A DNA stretch of 64,000 nucleotides from Smittia aterrima (GCA_033063855.1 CP093829.1:23777537-23841536); one strand, 5' to 3'. Counted from the stretch's first letter, positions 21,801 to 32,020 are shown. The notes: a model not told the origin generated them from the letters alone. Numbers and translations: made by a program.

Positions 21801-24349
21801 CCAATGCAAACGCTTTAAACCAGGCCTGGAAGATCTCTCATTTGAGATTCCATGTCTGGCTTAAGCTCCGCCACTGCTCTTTCCAAATAAAAACGAAAAT
21901 GTTTGATGGAAACTATTTTTAAAAAATAAAATAAAAATCTTTTTCTTCAATCACCACTCCACCAAACCTGCAATGAACTCAAAAAATAATGCAAACTGAA
22001 ATATAGACAAGTACTGTTTTGTGTCTGCGACCACTACACGAATCTACTGCTGGCCATTCTGTGCAAAATATCCCTTTAGAATCGACTGCGCAAACAAATT
22101 CAGGGTATGAGTTGATTTGATTTTGGAAAATATTGTTGTCGTGTTTGTTTTTTAAAAAGAAAATTTATTGATTTTGTTAATAATCTTATTTACGTGTTTG
22201 ATTCGACTTTGAAATTCAAACGCGAAAGCCAAATTTTATTTTTATTTTGTGTGCAGTTCAATTGACCTAAAAGCTTTTGTGAACTCAAAGTTGAATCTGA
22301 TAATTCAACAATTGAACTGCAAATATTTAATTAAAATCTTTTGTTCGTGATTATTTATTTTAATTCAGTTTTCCTGTCGAACCATGAAACTTTCGCTTTG
22401 ATTCAGTGCCAACCCTTTTTTATGCAATCGCAATATTAATTTTAAATAAATCACGCTTCAAAAGCTTTGTGTCTGCGTTGAATGTGACGTAGCGTAAGGA
22501 CGTAGATAAAGTTCTCTTTGTGGCTCACGTCGAGGACGGGAAAAAGTAATTGCCGAAAATATTTCAAAGCTGTCATTAACATGAAGCAAACATGTAATTA
22601 TTTAATAACTGAACCATTGCTCCTCTTAACCCGAAGCGAGTTGTGATTTAATTAAAGTCGATTAGCTTATGAATGATTGATCCCTTTTAATATTTTTAAT
22701 CATTGGCAATTAAACTGAACAAGTTTCGCTATGTAGCAATTTGTTGTTGGTTTAAACTGGAAAACTTTTTTAATTCTTAAACGATTTTCTTTTAATGGAA
22801 TGAGGTTGGCTAAAGTTGATTTCTTTAAAGATTGTCCCTTTAAAATACTTTTCAATCAAAAGGCTGAGAAAAAAAACCTTTTTCATGAAATATTAGTAAA
22901 AACAATCTTGTGACAATCTTTATTGGGTCATCTTCTCAGTTTATTGCCTTCTTTTCCAATTTGTTTTTGTTCCTTTTCGTTCAGATTGTGCTGTGACACA
23001 AAAAAACGAATTGCCAAACTTGCATAAGTTTCTATCTCAATTTCGCTTTTACAAACTTTTTTCCTTTTTTCTTCTTTTCATTACTCTTCAATAGTGCATG
23101 CAAAAGCAATTTTGTGAAGTCTTTAAAGCCTAAAATACCAGAAATTCCGGCGTTTAGAGGACATGTTGCCTACAATATGTACAATAATAAGATAATAGAA
23201 ACCATTAAGAAGTCATCAACGGGGTAAATTAAACTAAAACGAACCTTTTTAAAACTCTTACTGTGCCGCTTTTGTTTTACCAAAGTTTTATTAGCTTCCA
23301 CAAAGATTTTTAATCGCATCCAAAAAAAAATGATTTTGAATGCAATTTTCTTTTGAACATGACATTCTTTGACAACACAAGACTCTCACAGCTTGCACGA
23401 TATAAAAATTGATTTTTCTAAAAAGCTCTTTCTCGTCGTTCCCATTTGCAGTTCACCAAGCGCGACCTCATCTTCCACACAATCGTCGATGGCGCCAAGC
23501 AGAACGGTCTCGCAACCCGTGCAAATACCTGAAATACCTCCGTTTAGAAAGCATGAGAATCAGCATAGCAATTACCCGGCTCCGCCACATAACATTCAAA
23601 GTTCGAGCGTCTCGCCACCCAAAATATCTGAAATCCCTCCGTTCAAGCAACGCAAATCGAAAGAATATGTTCACAGCGAGCAAAGTTCGCAAGACGGTCA
23701 TCCAGAACATCAGTTAACGATCGGTCCCACAGGTGGAGCAGAGTGGATGAAACGACTTAAAGTGGCCGAGCATTCACCAATACATCGAAGCACAGACTGT
23801 ATCGTGTCGAAGGATTCTGGAACAAGTTCTGATTCGGAGCTTTTAAAGCCAGCACCATCGTGGACCAATATTGCAATGAAATCTACCGAACAAGTTGGAA
23901 CAAGTGAGTTTTTGATGAACTTCTTTTTTAAGAGACTTCCATGAGAATATTTGTGTTTAGGTTCGAGCGCTCCATCGGTGCCAAAAGCAACGACAGAAGA
24001 AGAGCAACGAGCCGCGGAGGCTGCAGCCAAAAAATCGAGACTCAAACAAAAACTTGTGAAGAGCGCGAGATCTGTTGCAATCTTCTCACTTAAACTCAAA
24101 GAAAGACGAGCGCGAGAAGCTGAGAGAGTTGCGAAAGAAAAAGCTGAAGAACTTGCTGAAGAAAAGGTTTGTTCGTTATTTGAAAGAAACTTTGATTACT
24201 TTTTCTTCTCTTTTCATCAGGCAATGTCAGCTCCATCAATGTGCGGCGGCGGAGGCGAACTCAACTTAATCCCATTAGAGCAATTAATTCACATCGAAGA
24301 CGTTGTACATCGACGGTCTTCCCAAAATAACAACGGCTCAGGAACTTAG
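9862..24349 (+). CDS. anoctamin-8 (TMEM16H-like) membrane protein
   Basis: TMEM16 family; vertebrate ANO8 is an ER-plasma membrane tether. Exons: 9862-10021, 18423-18533, 18587-19099, 19153-19283, 19347-19508, 19570-19725, 20106-20241, 20328-20458, 20525-20779, 20842-21171, 21229-21446, 21504-21678, 22007-22104, 23095-23223, 23452-23903, 23961-24166, 24221-24349. They sum to 1163 aa with every phase consistent. ANO8 landmarks are FTSQERQ, LDDIASYFGVKVALYFAWLG, KVALFQFVNSFLSLFYIAFY and GYVVLFSSAFPLAGLCALANN. The tail has a basic coiled coil (~1060-1110) and three IPEIP-type motifs. Exon 1 is joined by phase and by the continuation SRLIRRRVPAAGHL, which resembles the ANO8 N-terminal region; this join is the least certain part. 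The intron after 19283 begins with GC. Intron 1 (8.4 kb) hosts three nested genes. Confidence 0.85.
10022..12530. other. 5' part of anoctamin-8 intron 1, no gene seen
   Basis: A+T-rich sequence without a supportable gene. Several 60-110 codon frames occur on both strands but overlap each other and show low-complexity or no protein-like features. Confidence 0.4.
12545..12735 (-). pseudogene. remnant of a deleted Gln-rich gene (flanks only)
   Basis: On the minus strand this stretch has the promoter-side sequence of the Gln-rich gene (motif agcttttata near 12690 and the gagctgaaag block). It is joined almost directly to that gene's 3' flank, recognisable by the ttctaataaataaaatt block near 12565. 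The ~330 bp coding sequence present in the second copy at 14669-14995 is missing. The simplest reading is a deletion after the tandem duplication. Confidence 0.65.
12940..12946 (+). promoter_or_regulatory. TATA box of precursor gene 1
   Basis: TATAAAA lies about 30 bp upstream of initiator-like tcagc/tcagt sequences at 12966-12976 and 84 bp upstream of the ATG. The same sequence and spacing occur in front of precursor gene 2. A strong TATA box fits tissue-specific, high-level expression. Confidence 0.7.
13030..14154 (+). CDS. secreted polybasic-site precursor protein 1 (novel family)
   Basis: Intronless, 374 aa, nested in anoctamin-8 intron 1. Residues 1-23 form a clear signal peptide (MKLTTVCLLAVAVIAINVLF, cleavage near VSA-EG). 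The rest is hydrophilic, rich in Lys, Glu, Ala and Ser. Seven furin-type RKKR sites lie at 41-44, 76-79, 147-150, 227-230, 303-306, 328-331 and 354-357. Five are preceded by Gly, so trimming could leave amidated C-termini such as KFEM or FDMV. A helical segment (AGIDQAATVAKGMTDKAAQ) precedes the second site. A Lys-rich block with one Cys lies at 165-190, and a 17-residue C-terminal piece follows the last RKKR. I do not recognise the family; neuropeptide-like, antimicrobial or silk/mucus precursor are all possible. A polyadenylation signal is at 14219. Confidence 0.85.
   Translation: MKLTTVCLLAVAVIAINVLFVSAEGEEAPKDASPPKFEMGRKKRQSPADSMKAGIDQAATVAKGMTDKAAQAMQGRKKREAEEEASDTTTKPSFGFGSAKNKTQPTYFGAGNFFFSLTLVDPKVLAEARAAKEGEAAKDGTKPLFGRKKREAEEVDGEASGSDEEKGKGKDGKKGKFGKGKKHKKCNKDNSEDSSDTEESSNNPIKDKIKGAFKKGKDAITQAMSGRKKRGLLFNTEEEKAETDGTSNGEAEKSDKSSEELSAETDAESEGEERPVGEDSALESEKSEQSSAEVETPEESEARKKREAQVTPKAPEEKNKPKFDMVGRKKRQADEVKEEAEKAQKEGEEKKEKRKKRLVHYSIRESVEQRITKF
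14155..14668. other. convergent 3' flanks of precursor 1 and the Gln-rich gene
   Basis: Contains AATAAA for precursor 1 at 14219-14224 and a minus-strand polyadenylation signal (tttatt, 14555-14560) for the Gln-rich gene. The first ~350 bp match the region downstream of precursor 2. No further gene is seen. Confidence 0.55.
14669..14995 (-). CDS. secreted Gln/Tyr/Ser-rich protein with a C-terminal polybasic site
   Basis: Intronless, 108 aa. Residues 1-22 are a signal peptide (Lys6, hydrophobic YFVVALVLTLNF, then SC). The mature part is low complexity, rich in Gln, Ser, Tyr, Pro and Thr, and resembles many insect cuticle-, silk- or mucus-type proteins. It ends TFGGGYGKRKKRSTFQ, so cleavage at KRKKR would leave Gly for amidation and remove four residues. 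This is the same processing logic as the adjacent RKKR precursors. It shares a 465 bp divergent promoter with precursor 2. A paralogous locus to the left has lost its coding sequence. Family not recognised. Confidence 0.75.
   Translation of the reverse strand: MNLNIKYFVVALVLTLNFEFSCQYNNQFQQQPATQYSQVSTSYQQPQTGQSVSYHSGTVQQPSGGYSQTVVEKKTIVSQPVVTQPNYSNNGQTFGGGYGKRKKRSTFQ
14996..15460. promoter_or_regulatory. bidirectional promoter of the Gln-rich gene and precursor 2
   Basis: The 465 bp spacer carries a minus-strand TATA box (gatataaaagc, 15042-15052), about 47 bp from the Gln-rich ATG at 14995. A plus-strand TATAAAA lies at 15372-15378, 83 bp before the precursor 2 ATG. Long blocks match the equivalent region in copy 1, including the acatcacgaattaaatttta stretch just upstream of the TATA box. 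Conservation of this spacer between copies suggests shared control of both genes. Confidence 0.65.
15461..16432 (+). CDS. secreted polybasic-site precursor protein 2 (paralogue of precursor 1)
   Basis: Intronless, 323 aa. The signal peptide is identical to precursor 1 except for Leu8 to Phe. Cleavage sites are RKKR at 43-46, 152-155, 188-191, 213-216, 253-256, 278-281 and 303-306, plus QKKR at 85-88. Four RKKR sites carry the upstream Gly. The block KNKPKFDMVGRKKRQAEE occurs twice here and once, nearly unchanged, in precursor 1. The C-terminal 17 residues after the last RKKR (LVHYSIRESVEQRITKF) are identical in both. Residues 150-190 match the helical GIDxAATVAK segment. Differences are mainly deletions or duplications of whole inter-site units, as expected for a repeat-built precursor. 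A polyadenylation signal is at 16494. Confidence 0.85.
   Translation: MKLTTVCFLAVAVIAINVLFVSAEGEEAPKGMTDKAAEAMQGRKKREADEQEVSDATTQNPMMAAIDTLSNLAKTMIGNMQPKTQKKREAEEQGPETESSEDKEEGKPKKEGKKGKGKKHKKCNKKNDSESADEKEMKDIADDFKPKFDISRKKRQADQIKEGIDKAATVAKDMTDKGAQAMQLMQGRKKRDAEEAPKTPEEKNKPKFDMVGRKKRQAEEGDEETLSDDSGSDNETPEQSSAEAETPEESEARKKRDAEETPKAPEEKNKPKFDMVGRKKRQAEEVETGDEEKKKEGEEKTSRKKRLVHYSIRESVEQRITKF
16433..18422. other. 3' part of anoctamin-8 intron 1, no gene seen
   Basis: The first ~630 bp belong to the duplicated unit. The rest is unique A+T-rich intron sequence ending at the ctctcag acceptor at 18416-18422. No coding or RNA gene is supported. Confidence 0.45.
21812..21866 (+). other. imperfect 25-bp hairpin in an anoctamin-8 intron
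   Basis: Inside the intron 21679-22006, the arm gctttaaaccaggcctggaa plus gatctc pairs with gagattccatgtctggc plus ttaagc across a 6-nt loop (tcattt). There are only a small bulge, one or two mismatches and a G-U pair. It could be a precursor-miRNA-like stem, an RNA structure that affects splicing, or chance. The terminal loop is short for a microRNA precursor. Confidence 0.35.
22105..23094. other. anoctamin-8 intron 13 (990 bp)
   Basis: A+T-rich intron between the exons ending at 22104 and starting at 23095. Nothing else was recognised. Confidence 0.5.
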
Positions 24350-25122
24350 AAGCAAAAAAGAATAAACAAAAACTTTAGACACGACGAAAGCTTAAAAGAA
24401 AGCTCAACGAGCTTTCAATGAATCCAAATGAGAATCATCGCGAGAAGCGGCTGTAGATTTCAATAAAGAAGAGAACACACCATTAACTATAGACAGTAAA
24501 GTTTAGGAGAGCATGAACAACAAGAAGAGACTCTTAGAGGCTTCTCAATCAATTAAATGGATTAATTTTTAATCAGCAAAGCTTCTTACAAAGTAGAATT
24601 CAAGCATTACTAGCAAGAGAGTGTGATTACATTAGCAAACATATTTTAAAGCATCCTAAAATGCTTTTCCTTTCAATCAATAATCAGCTGCGGGTTTAGT
24701 TAAATGTTGCTAAGGACTTGCAGGAATTTTATGTCTTTCGAGAAATGAGATCGATAAAGTAACGCGCTTACAAAATTAAACGTGCAATGAAATGATAGGA
24801 AAGACGATAAAAAAAATTTGGTGCCTAACATATATTCAATAGTTTGTTGCTTCGATAATTTGAGGGGATTCTCACTGAAGAGTTTTGATAACAAATTCGT
24901 TACTGAGTTTGCGATTGGTTTCAGAAGCTTTTTTCTTGATTAAAGGAAATCAGATTTCGGGAATCAGAGTTAAATCAACGAAACTTTTGGGCGGAGCATT
25001 TAAGCTGCAATTATTGTTTTTACCAGATTTCAATCGAATGAGTTTTTATTTCATTTTCAGTTGAATAAATACTGAGCTTGAATGTTGAGAGTCATTCAGT
25101 TTGAAGTTAATCAAGCAGTGAA
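24350..25122. other. anoctamin-8 3' flank and promoter of the next gene
   Basis: Starts with the anoctamin-8 3' UTR. Near the right end a TATA-like aataaatac at about 25064 lies ~30 bp before a tcagtt initiator-like site at 25096, just upstream of the secreted-protein ATG at 25123. Confidence 0.45.
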
Positions 25123-25455
25123 ATGAAAGCTCAACTACTTTCGGTTATTTTCCTTGTTGGTGCATTTTGCGCTGTCGTCAGTGGTGATCAACCACCAGCA
25201 GTTGAAGCAGCATTTCAGAAGTTTCAATCTGATGTTCAACAAATGAAAAACTCTGGGAAAGTTGACCAAGCAAAGATCATTCAAGGCGTTCAAGGTATTC
25301 TCGATGCGGCAAAGTCAAGCAGCCCAGCAGCACAATCTGAAATGAAGAAAATTCAGTCGTCGTTCGACCAGATTAAGAGCAAAGGAAGCTTCTCTCCACA
25401 GCAAATTCAATCAATCATTAAAGAAGCTCTCGCTTTATCAGCCAGCCAAGGATAA
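25123..25455 (+). CDS. small secreted alpha-helical protein, unknown family
   Basis: Intronless, 110 aa. The signal peptide spans about residues 1-21 (MKAQLLSVIFLVGAFCAVVSG). The mature 89 residues have no Cys after the leader. They are rich in Gln, Lys, Ser and Ala, with regular hydrophobic spacing that predicts several amphipathic helices, for example VEAAFQKFQSDVQQM and PQQIQSIIKEALAL. The ATG sits ~27 bp after a tcagtt initiator-like element, and AATAAA follows at 25503. Expression and secretion as a small hemolymph, salivary or cuticular component is plausible, but no homology is recognised. There is no cleavage-site repeat like that in the nested cluster. Confidence 0.75.
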   Translation: MKAQLLSVIFLVGAFCAVVSGDQPPAVEAAFQKFQSDVQQMKNSGKVDQAKIIQGVQGILDAAKSSSPAAQSEMKKIQSSFDQIKSKGSFSPQQIQSIIKEALALSASQG

Positions 25456-28400
25456 ATTAGCCAACAAAGACCTTGAAGCTCTCTTGAGAAGCTTAAACGG
25501 TTAATAAATAAATTGAGTAGATCAAATGAAGTTTTTATTTTCCACGCTCCGCTCAAAGTTTTCCCTGGACAAGCCTTAAGAGATTTTCTTCCTCAAAAGT
25601 GGTTTAGCTTGTCGTCTGTTAAATTTGAAAAATACTTTAAATACGTAATTAAATCTATTGCAAAATGTTTAGTTGTGACGAGCTCTGATGAAGAATGATA
25701 AATGTTTTAAATTTGCTGCTCGATAATCTTTCATTATCAATCTCCGACCGCTCTTAAAATGCCAAAGCTTCTTCAATTAATTATTCCAATTCAGTATTTT
25801 AGACAAAATGAAAAATAGTACAAAATTTTCTTTAATTTTCCTCTCTCAATCTTCAAACTTTAAAGCTCTCGCATCCTCAAAAGGCAAACTTCTAAAGCTC
25901 AAATCATACAAAGCAAACCATAACCTGAGTCAATTTATTCTCCGGGCTAGAGTTCATCTCAAAATAAACCTTTTCACAAACACGCAGCAATAAACTTGTA
26001 AATTTCTAACGTCAGATCTCTTTAATCAACTCTCAATCACACTAATGAGACAAACTAATCATCAAGCACCATTTATGTAGATTTAGTTTCTTCAATAACG
26101 AGCAGGAAGGTTGGAAAAGCATTCCATGAAAATTATTTGGTTCTGTAACTTTACTGACGAACTGATGTTAGCTTTGTGTTGAAGAAGAACTTTTATCCGA
26201 AACTTTGATGAAAAGAAGAATAATTTCTCAGGCGAAAAGAAATATTTTTTGTAGTTTTTAAGTTTCTTTTGGAAGATTTAAGATTACAAAACCGCAAACC
26301 CATCTCATTTTCTCTCTTTGAATGCATTCATCATCCTCCTCCTTGATAATCTTTACAAAACCCGAAACATAAAGATAAACTTTTTTTTAGCTGCAAGAGA
26401 GGTTCGAGTTATCTCAACTCGTCTCACTAGCAAATGTTGACGAAGGGTTTTTACACAATTACGATGAAGAAAAAGAAATGGTTTTACTTGTAAGTGACAT
26501 AGTCTAATTAGTCGTAAGGTTAATTAAACATTTGCTTATTTAATTTATAAGATGAGACGAAGAAGATGAAAAGAAATGAAACTGAAGCATTGAGATTAAA
26601 AAAAAAGTTTTTTTCTGTTGCGGATAAAAATGTTTTAAATTCCAGCTTAAGTGGTCAACAGAAATATGACAGACAACAAGTTTTTCTTTTCGCTTTTGTG
26701 ATGTTGTCAACGTCAAAACCTGTGAAGCCGTTTAATTCTTTCACCAACCATCAATTTAATCGTCGAGAGAACTTTGAACTGTCACGGTGGAATGCGACAT
26801 GAAACTTGAATCAAAACAATTAATCAACCAACTCGTATAACATGAAACATAAAATGTAAGAAGGAAAGGAATTAAAGTTTGCGGATTTGTCGACATTAAA
26901 TCATCGTTAAGAGTGAGCCTGTGACAGTCACACACCGTCAACGGAACCAGATTAAAAACGTGAGTAATTTATCGCTGATATCACGTGAGTTACGTAATTT
27001 AATTTGCGGAGGAAGGAGCTGCAGACGATAAAATTTTATTTCGTTGTTTAATTGCAAACCTCGAAGTTCAATTCTTGCTTTGCGATTGTAAAATTTAATT
27101 TTTCAAGATCAATAAACGTGTTGCGATTAAATATTTCCGGATGATGATAAAACGGAAGATAGGAAGTCGTTGCAATTAATTAAATCAATAAATTTATTTA
27201 ATTAATTAACTGCGGTGTTCGATGCAGTATCACCTGCTAAATGGAATGTGTTTTCAAGAACTCATCTCTCTCGGCGTTTATTTCTTCCTCTTTTCCAATG
27301 AACTTCGTGTCGCTTGCGGATAAGAAAACGTTACGAGAATTCGGAAAATGTTAAACACTTTCAAGAACACAATCGCCAACCATTCACGAATCTCGGAGTT
27401 GTTTGCTCGCTTTACCGCGATGTTAAGTGAATGGAGGAGAATGGAAACGGTGGCTGTTAAATGTGTTAATCAGATGCGATAAATAAAAATGTAATTCAGC
27501 AAAATCGAGTCGTCTTCTTTTCGGCAGCGGCTTAAGGCCCATCCCTGACCTAATCTTCATCGCTTGTCGTTCAACTGAGACATGGAAAGTGACGTTGAAA
27601 GCTTTCAATTGTTTCGTTTAATTTCTCCAAAAGTCTATTTGTTCATCAACTCAATTTGCATTCGAAAACTGTCATAAAAGTTAAATTAAATTGTTGGCAG
27701 ATGACACAAACTGAAGAATCAATGGATGCACATTCATTCAGTTCATAAACAGTTTTCATTTCCATTGTTTATGCTGCGAGTTTGCTTAAGCTCTCATTTA
27801 CATAAATTCAAACGATCTATTGACGATTGTTTGGGCTCTTCTTCAAGAACGAGACTTTTTGAAGAAATATTTCGAGTCGTAGGTGAATTCAGAGATCGAT
27901 CGCAAAGCCGACCAAATTCAAACTCTTCCCGACGACGGAATTTATTTCATCGCCCAACAACAGAAACATTTTTTTTTTCAAAATCATCACTTAACAAATT
28001 TACATCAGAAAATCATAATTGAAACGCCATTCAATAAATTCACGTCATTTCAATGCTAATCCTCAAGACGATAATTTTCAAGTCTTATTGGAAAATGTAA
28101 GTTCGTTTTACATAAAAACGTTTCTTTACATTTTTCCCGAAAGACATTTTTTTTCTCTCTAAGAATTTGAAATCTAATAATTATGTAAATTTACTGTCAT
28201 AAGTTATTAATGAAATTGTATCACGAGCGATTTGTAGGTTGCGTCACTCGCGGAAGATGAAAAGCTTTGAGGAAGGCTTGACTTTTAAACTTGAAAGGCA
28301 AGCTTTAAATTTAATCCATGACTTGAGCTTTAAATGTAAAAAATGTTTCCTAATTTGTTTCAGATCATTTGTCGCTGAAAAATTAAAATCAATCAATCGA

Positions 28401-30373
28401 ATCTATTACTGCAAACTCGTTCGATGGTCAGACAGCTTTTTGCAATTTTTATCTTTCCTTTGAACTATGAAATTTGCATAAACGCGCGTTTGGAATTCTC
28501 TACGACTTTGGTTTTTTGAATGTTTTGGAAAAATTTTTAGACTCGAAAGAGATCGCGTCACAAGAATGACAACAAAACATTTAAGAAAACGAAGAAGTCA
28601 GACGATGAAGTTTATGAGAATGTTAGATTAATTATTTACGATCTTTATTGAATAAGCAACGCAATCTACGAAGCAAATGACGGCCAGTGGAGCTATTTAA
28701 AGTTTTATTCATTGCCACCATCGAATCTCAGATTTTTCCATCTCAGTTGACAAATATTCAAAATTTAAATGAAAAAGGAAGAGAGAGAAAGATTGCGCAA
28801 CTCATCAGCGAAACTAGAATTTGATTCAGGGATGGATGGATTGAGTGCCGCACGATCACTCAGACTACCCGACTCACAGTTTCATCTCTTTTCACTTTAA
28901 TGGGAGCTTCGCAGCGATTATGAATAGAAATACCCCTAATTTACATCGTTAAGTTGTATCGACCGACCGCATGTGACCAAACAGAAAAAAAAACCTGTGT
29001 CCGAGGAAACGAATCGAATTTAGATGAACTGATTCAGAACAGAAATGAATCAGCGATGCGAAGCGAAGATGTTGAGAAAACGAAACCTACTTCATCTCTT
29101 CGTCTAATCTTTGGACTTTTACGCGCCTCCTATTTGTAAACTCATTCAAAAGTTAAGTCACAGCTCGTTTTTGAATATCGAAGCTTAACGGATCGTCGAG
29201 CTCAATCATTTCTCGATTGATCCTAACAAATATTTCGACTTCTTAACATTTATTGTGACGACGTAGTAGATTTTTGAGCTTGATGAAAAAAAAATCACCA
29301 ATAACACTAAGCAATAACACTAACAATAAATTTCGTTAATTCATTTATTATGCTTTGACTGAAGCAGAAATTTTCAGCTGGGATTGAAAAGCTTAATCCT
29401 CAAGCGAGTAAATGAAAGTTGGAGTCAAAGTCATGAAAGTTTTTCAAACTCAAAATGTTCGAAACTGTTTCAAAATTCGCATGTTAAATCAATGACCTTT
29501 ACATTGGTCAGAGTGAGCGCTTTGCTGTCGTTTGATCTACGCTCAGCGAACGGACGAATGTTTTAATTGCACAATTAAACTTCATCTCAGCTCTCAGCGC
29601 AATCTAACTGAACTCCGAAGATTTTTCTGGTGAGAAATAAAACTTTGTTGGGAAAATATGTTTTGAAAGCTTAAGTTGACCGCAATCACATTTCACTCCG
29701 TTACAAGTTAATCGCGAAAGGAGAGATACTCACGCTGATTTTTATTGAGATGTTCTGCATCGAAAAAGATTAACGATCGTGGATTTGCATATCAAAAGCA
29801 TCCGTACCAGTAGCAAACGTCGTTAAAAAATCGTAAACCTCTGAAAAAAATGTAAACAAACGCCTGAGCCAATAAAAAGAAACCGAGAGTGCCAAGAATC
29901 CAATAAAAATGATTTAAAATATTCCGAACCTCCTCCAACAAAGCGGTTTTATTTGATTAATGATTATCAAACTCTTTGAGTCTCATCTCAAAGTTTTCTC
30001 TTCGCTCTCTCAATTCAACCAATTATCGTAAATCTTCCCCACCGATCTTCTTTGCTCAATCGTCAGAGTGTAGCCTGATCACCGCTTGAAACATTAACTT
30101 TTGTCGCTGCTGTGGCAAAACTGCTGGAGTTATAGTCGTCACAGCGATTGGCTGACGAGTTTCTAGGTTTTTTGTTTTATTTGACATCTCGATAAACTTT
30201 TTTAGAGACGATCCTCAGTTACTTGAAAAGTCTCATCGCGACCGGTCGCAAATTTCTTGAATGAACTCGCGCTTCATTGTTACTCGGAAAAGGCGTTGGA
30301 AGGAAAGTGATTGACAGGTGTTGAGTTGCGTTCATGCTGGCCATGACAACAAAGATTGATTTGCATAATCGAG
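25456..30373. other. 4.9 kb gene-poor interval upstream of the zinc-finger gene
   Basis: The largest stretch without a supported gene in an otherwise dense region. Only short frames of 60-98 codons occur, none with a recognisable domain, signal peptide or splice-consistent extension. It may contain enhancers for the downstream C2H2 transcription factor, or an undetected non-coding RNA. The sequence alone does not show which. Confidence 0.45.
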
Positions 30374-32020
30374 ATGCCCGAGAATAGCGCAAGAAAACCG
30401 CCGACGGATTTTACAATTGATTGCATTTTATCAAAGCACGAAAAAGATGTCGATCTTCAACGATCGCCATCAATAAATCATCCCATGAACAAAGTGTTGG
30501 ATAATAATCCTTGGATATCGAGATGTCCTTTAGAGCTAACATTCAATCCGTCATCGCACAGAAAGCTTAACTTTCCTCCAGTCACTTCGAGTCTATTCAG
30601 TCTCTACAATTCTTCAATGGCTCCGAGTTTCAACGATTGCGCATTGAACGTTACTCAACACTTTACATCCTTCAACAATCATTTCTATCCAACTGTCCCG
30701 TCAACTGAAACCGATGAAATCAAATTGCAACCAAAAGTCAATAATGTATACGAGAATAATAATGAATCATGTGATAATCAACAAAATATACGTAATAGTT
30801 TAAGTTTCAATAATTTCGTGGAGAAACACGAAACTCCATCATCGCCAACTACACCAAATTTCAACTTCAAGTGTTCAATTTGTTCAAAGACTTTCGAAAA
30901 TTGTGAAATATTGGATGTAAGTTAAAAAGAAGAAATTGTGATAAAGGACTTTATGATAATTGAAGTTAATATTCAACAGGTTCATGAAAAGTGTCATTTA
31001 AAACCAAAATATGAATGCAGCGAATGCAGCAAAAAGTTTTCGCAGCTTAGGAATTTTAAATATCATATGTCGTAAGAAAAAAAGCTCTTTCGATTGAAAA
31101 GAATTTTGAAGTTGAATGAAAAATTTTCAGGATTCATCGTGGAACGAAAGAGTTTGCTGCTGATTGTCCCGAATGTGGAAAAACGTTTAATGACAAAGGA
31201 TATTTAAGCAGTCATTTGAAAATTCACAGGTAAAGCTTTAAAAAAATATTTTAAACTTTGAAATCAAAAGAAATAAATTTTGATGAAGTGAAGTTGAATA
31301 AAAGAATATTTTAACTCTCATTCAACTCTCAAAGCTCAGAAATATTTGAATTATTTTAAAGTTTCCTTCCTGATGTCTTTGATCAGCACAAAAAAAATGT
31401 TTCAATAACCAAAAGTCTCTTTCGACCGAACACGTTTCGTTGAAAATATTTTCCATAATTAAAGTTCTAACGATTTCCTTTAAAAAAAAAACTTCAGGAA
31501 CAAAAAGGAATACAATTGCCCGTATTGCCCTAAATCTTTCAATCAGCGCGTAGCGTTCAACATGCACGTGAGAATCCATTTAGGTTTGAAGCCGCACGCT
31601 TGCAGCGAGTGCGGAAAGCAATTCTCAAGAAAGATGTTGCTCAAACAACATTATCGAACTCACTCGGGCGAGAAGCCTTACAAATGTGCTCAGCCAGGAT
31701 GTGAGAAGAGATTCGCTGATCGATCAAACATGATTCTTCACAATAGATTGCACAGTGGAGTTAAGCCATTTGCGTGCACGATTTGTCCTAAGAGATTTTC
31801 CAAGAAACATCATTTGGGAACTCACATGAATTATCACACGGGTTGGTATCGCAATCTAATAATTTACAACATTTAGATTGAACATTTCTTCATTGCAGGC
31901 AACAAACCTTACATTTGCGAGCACAGTGGCTGCGGCCAAAGGTTCACACAATCTTCCAACATGAGAACGCATGCGAAAAAGTGTTCATTCGCAAGAGCAA
32001 CAGCAGCTTTGGTCTCCTAG
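30374..32020 (+). CDS. C2H2 zinc-finger transcription factor with eh1-like motif
   Basis: Exons 30374-30916, 30980-31071, 31131-31229, 31498-31841 and 31899-32020 give 399 aa. The start is the ATG at 30374 (MPENSARKPP); the in-frame triplet upstream is TTG. Residues ~12-18 read FTIDCIL, fitting the FxIxxIL pattern of engrailed-homology-1 motifs that recruit the co-repressor Groucho. After a ~150-residue Asn/Ser-rich linker come eight C2H2 fingers in tandem. Fingers 6 and 8 have the wider CxxxxC spacing (CAQPGC, CEHSGC). Finger 8 ends in HAKKC, a C2HC form. Linkers such as HSGEKPY and HSGVKPF are typical of DNA-binding arrays. Probably a sequence-specific repressor in development. I cannot name the orthologue. 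Confidence 0.85.

Noticed and set aside
26395..26425. ggttcgag sequence resembling a tRNA T-arm
   Set aside because: No matching acceptor stem, D-arm or anticodon arm could be folded around it.
27726..28022. 98-codon ORF in the gene-poor interval
   Set aside because: No domain, no splice-consistent partner and no signal peptide.
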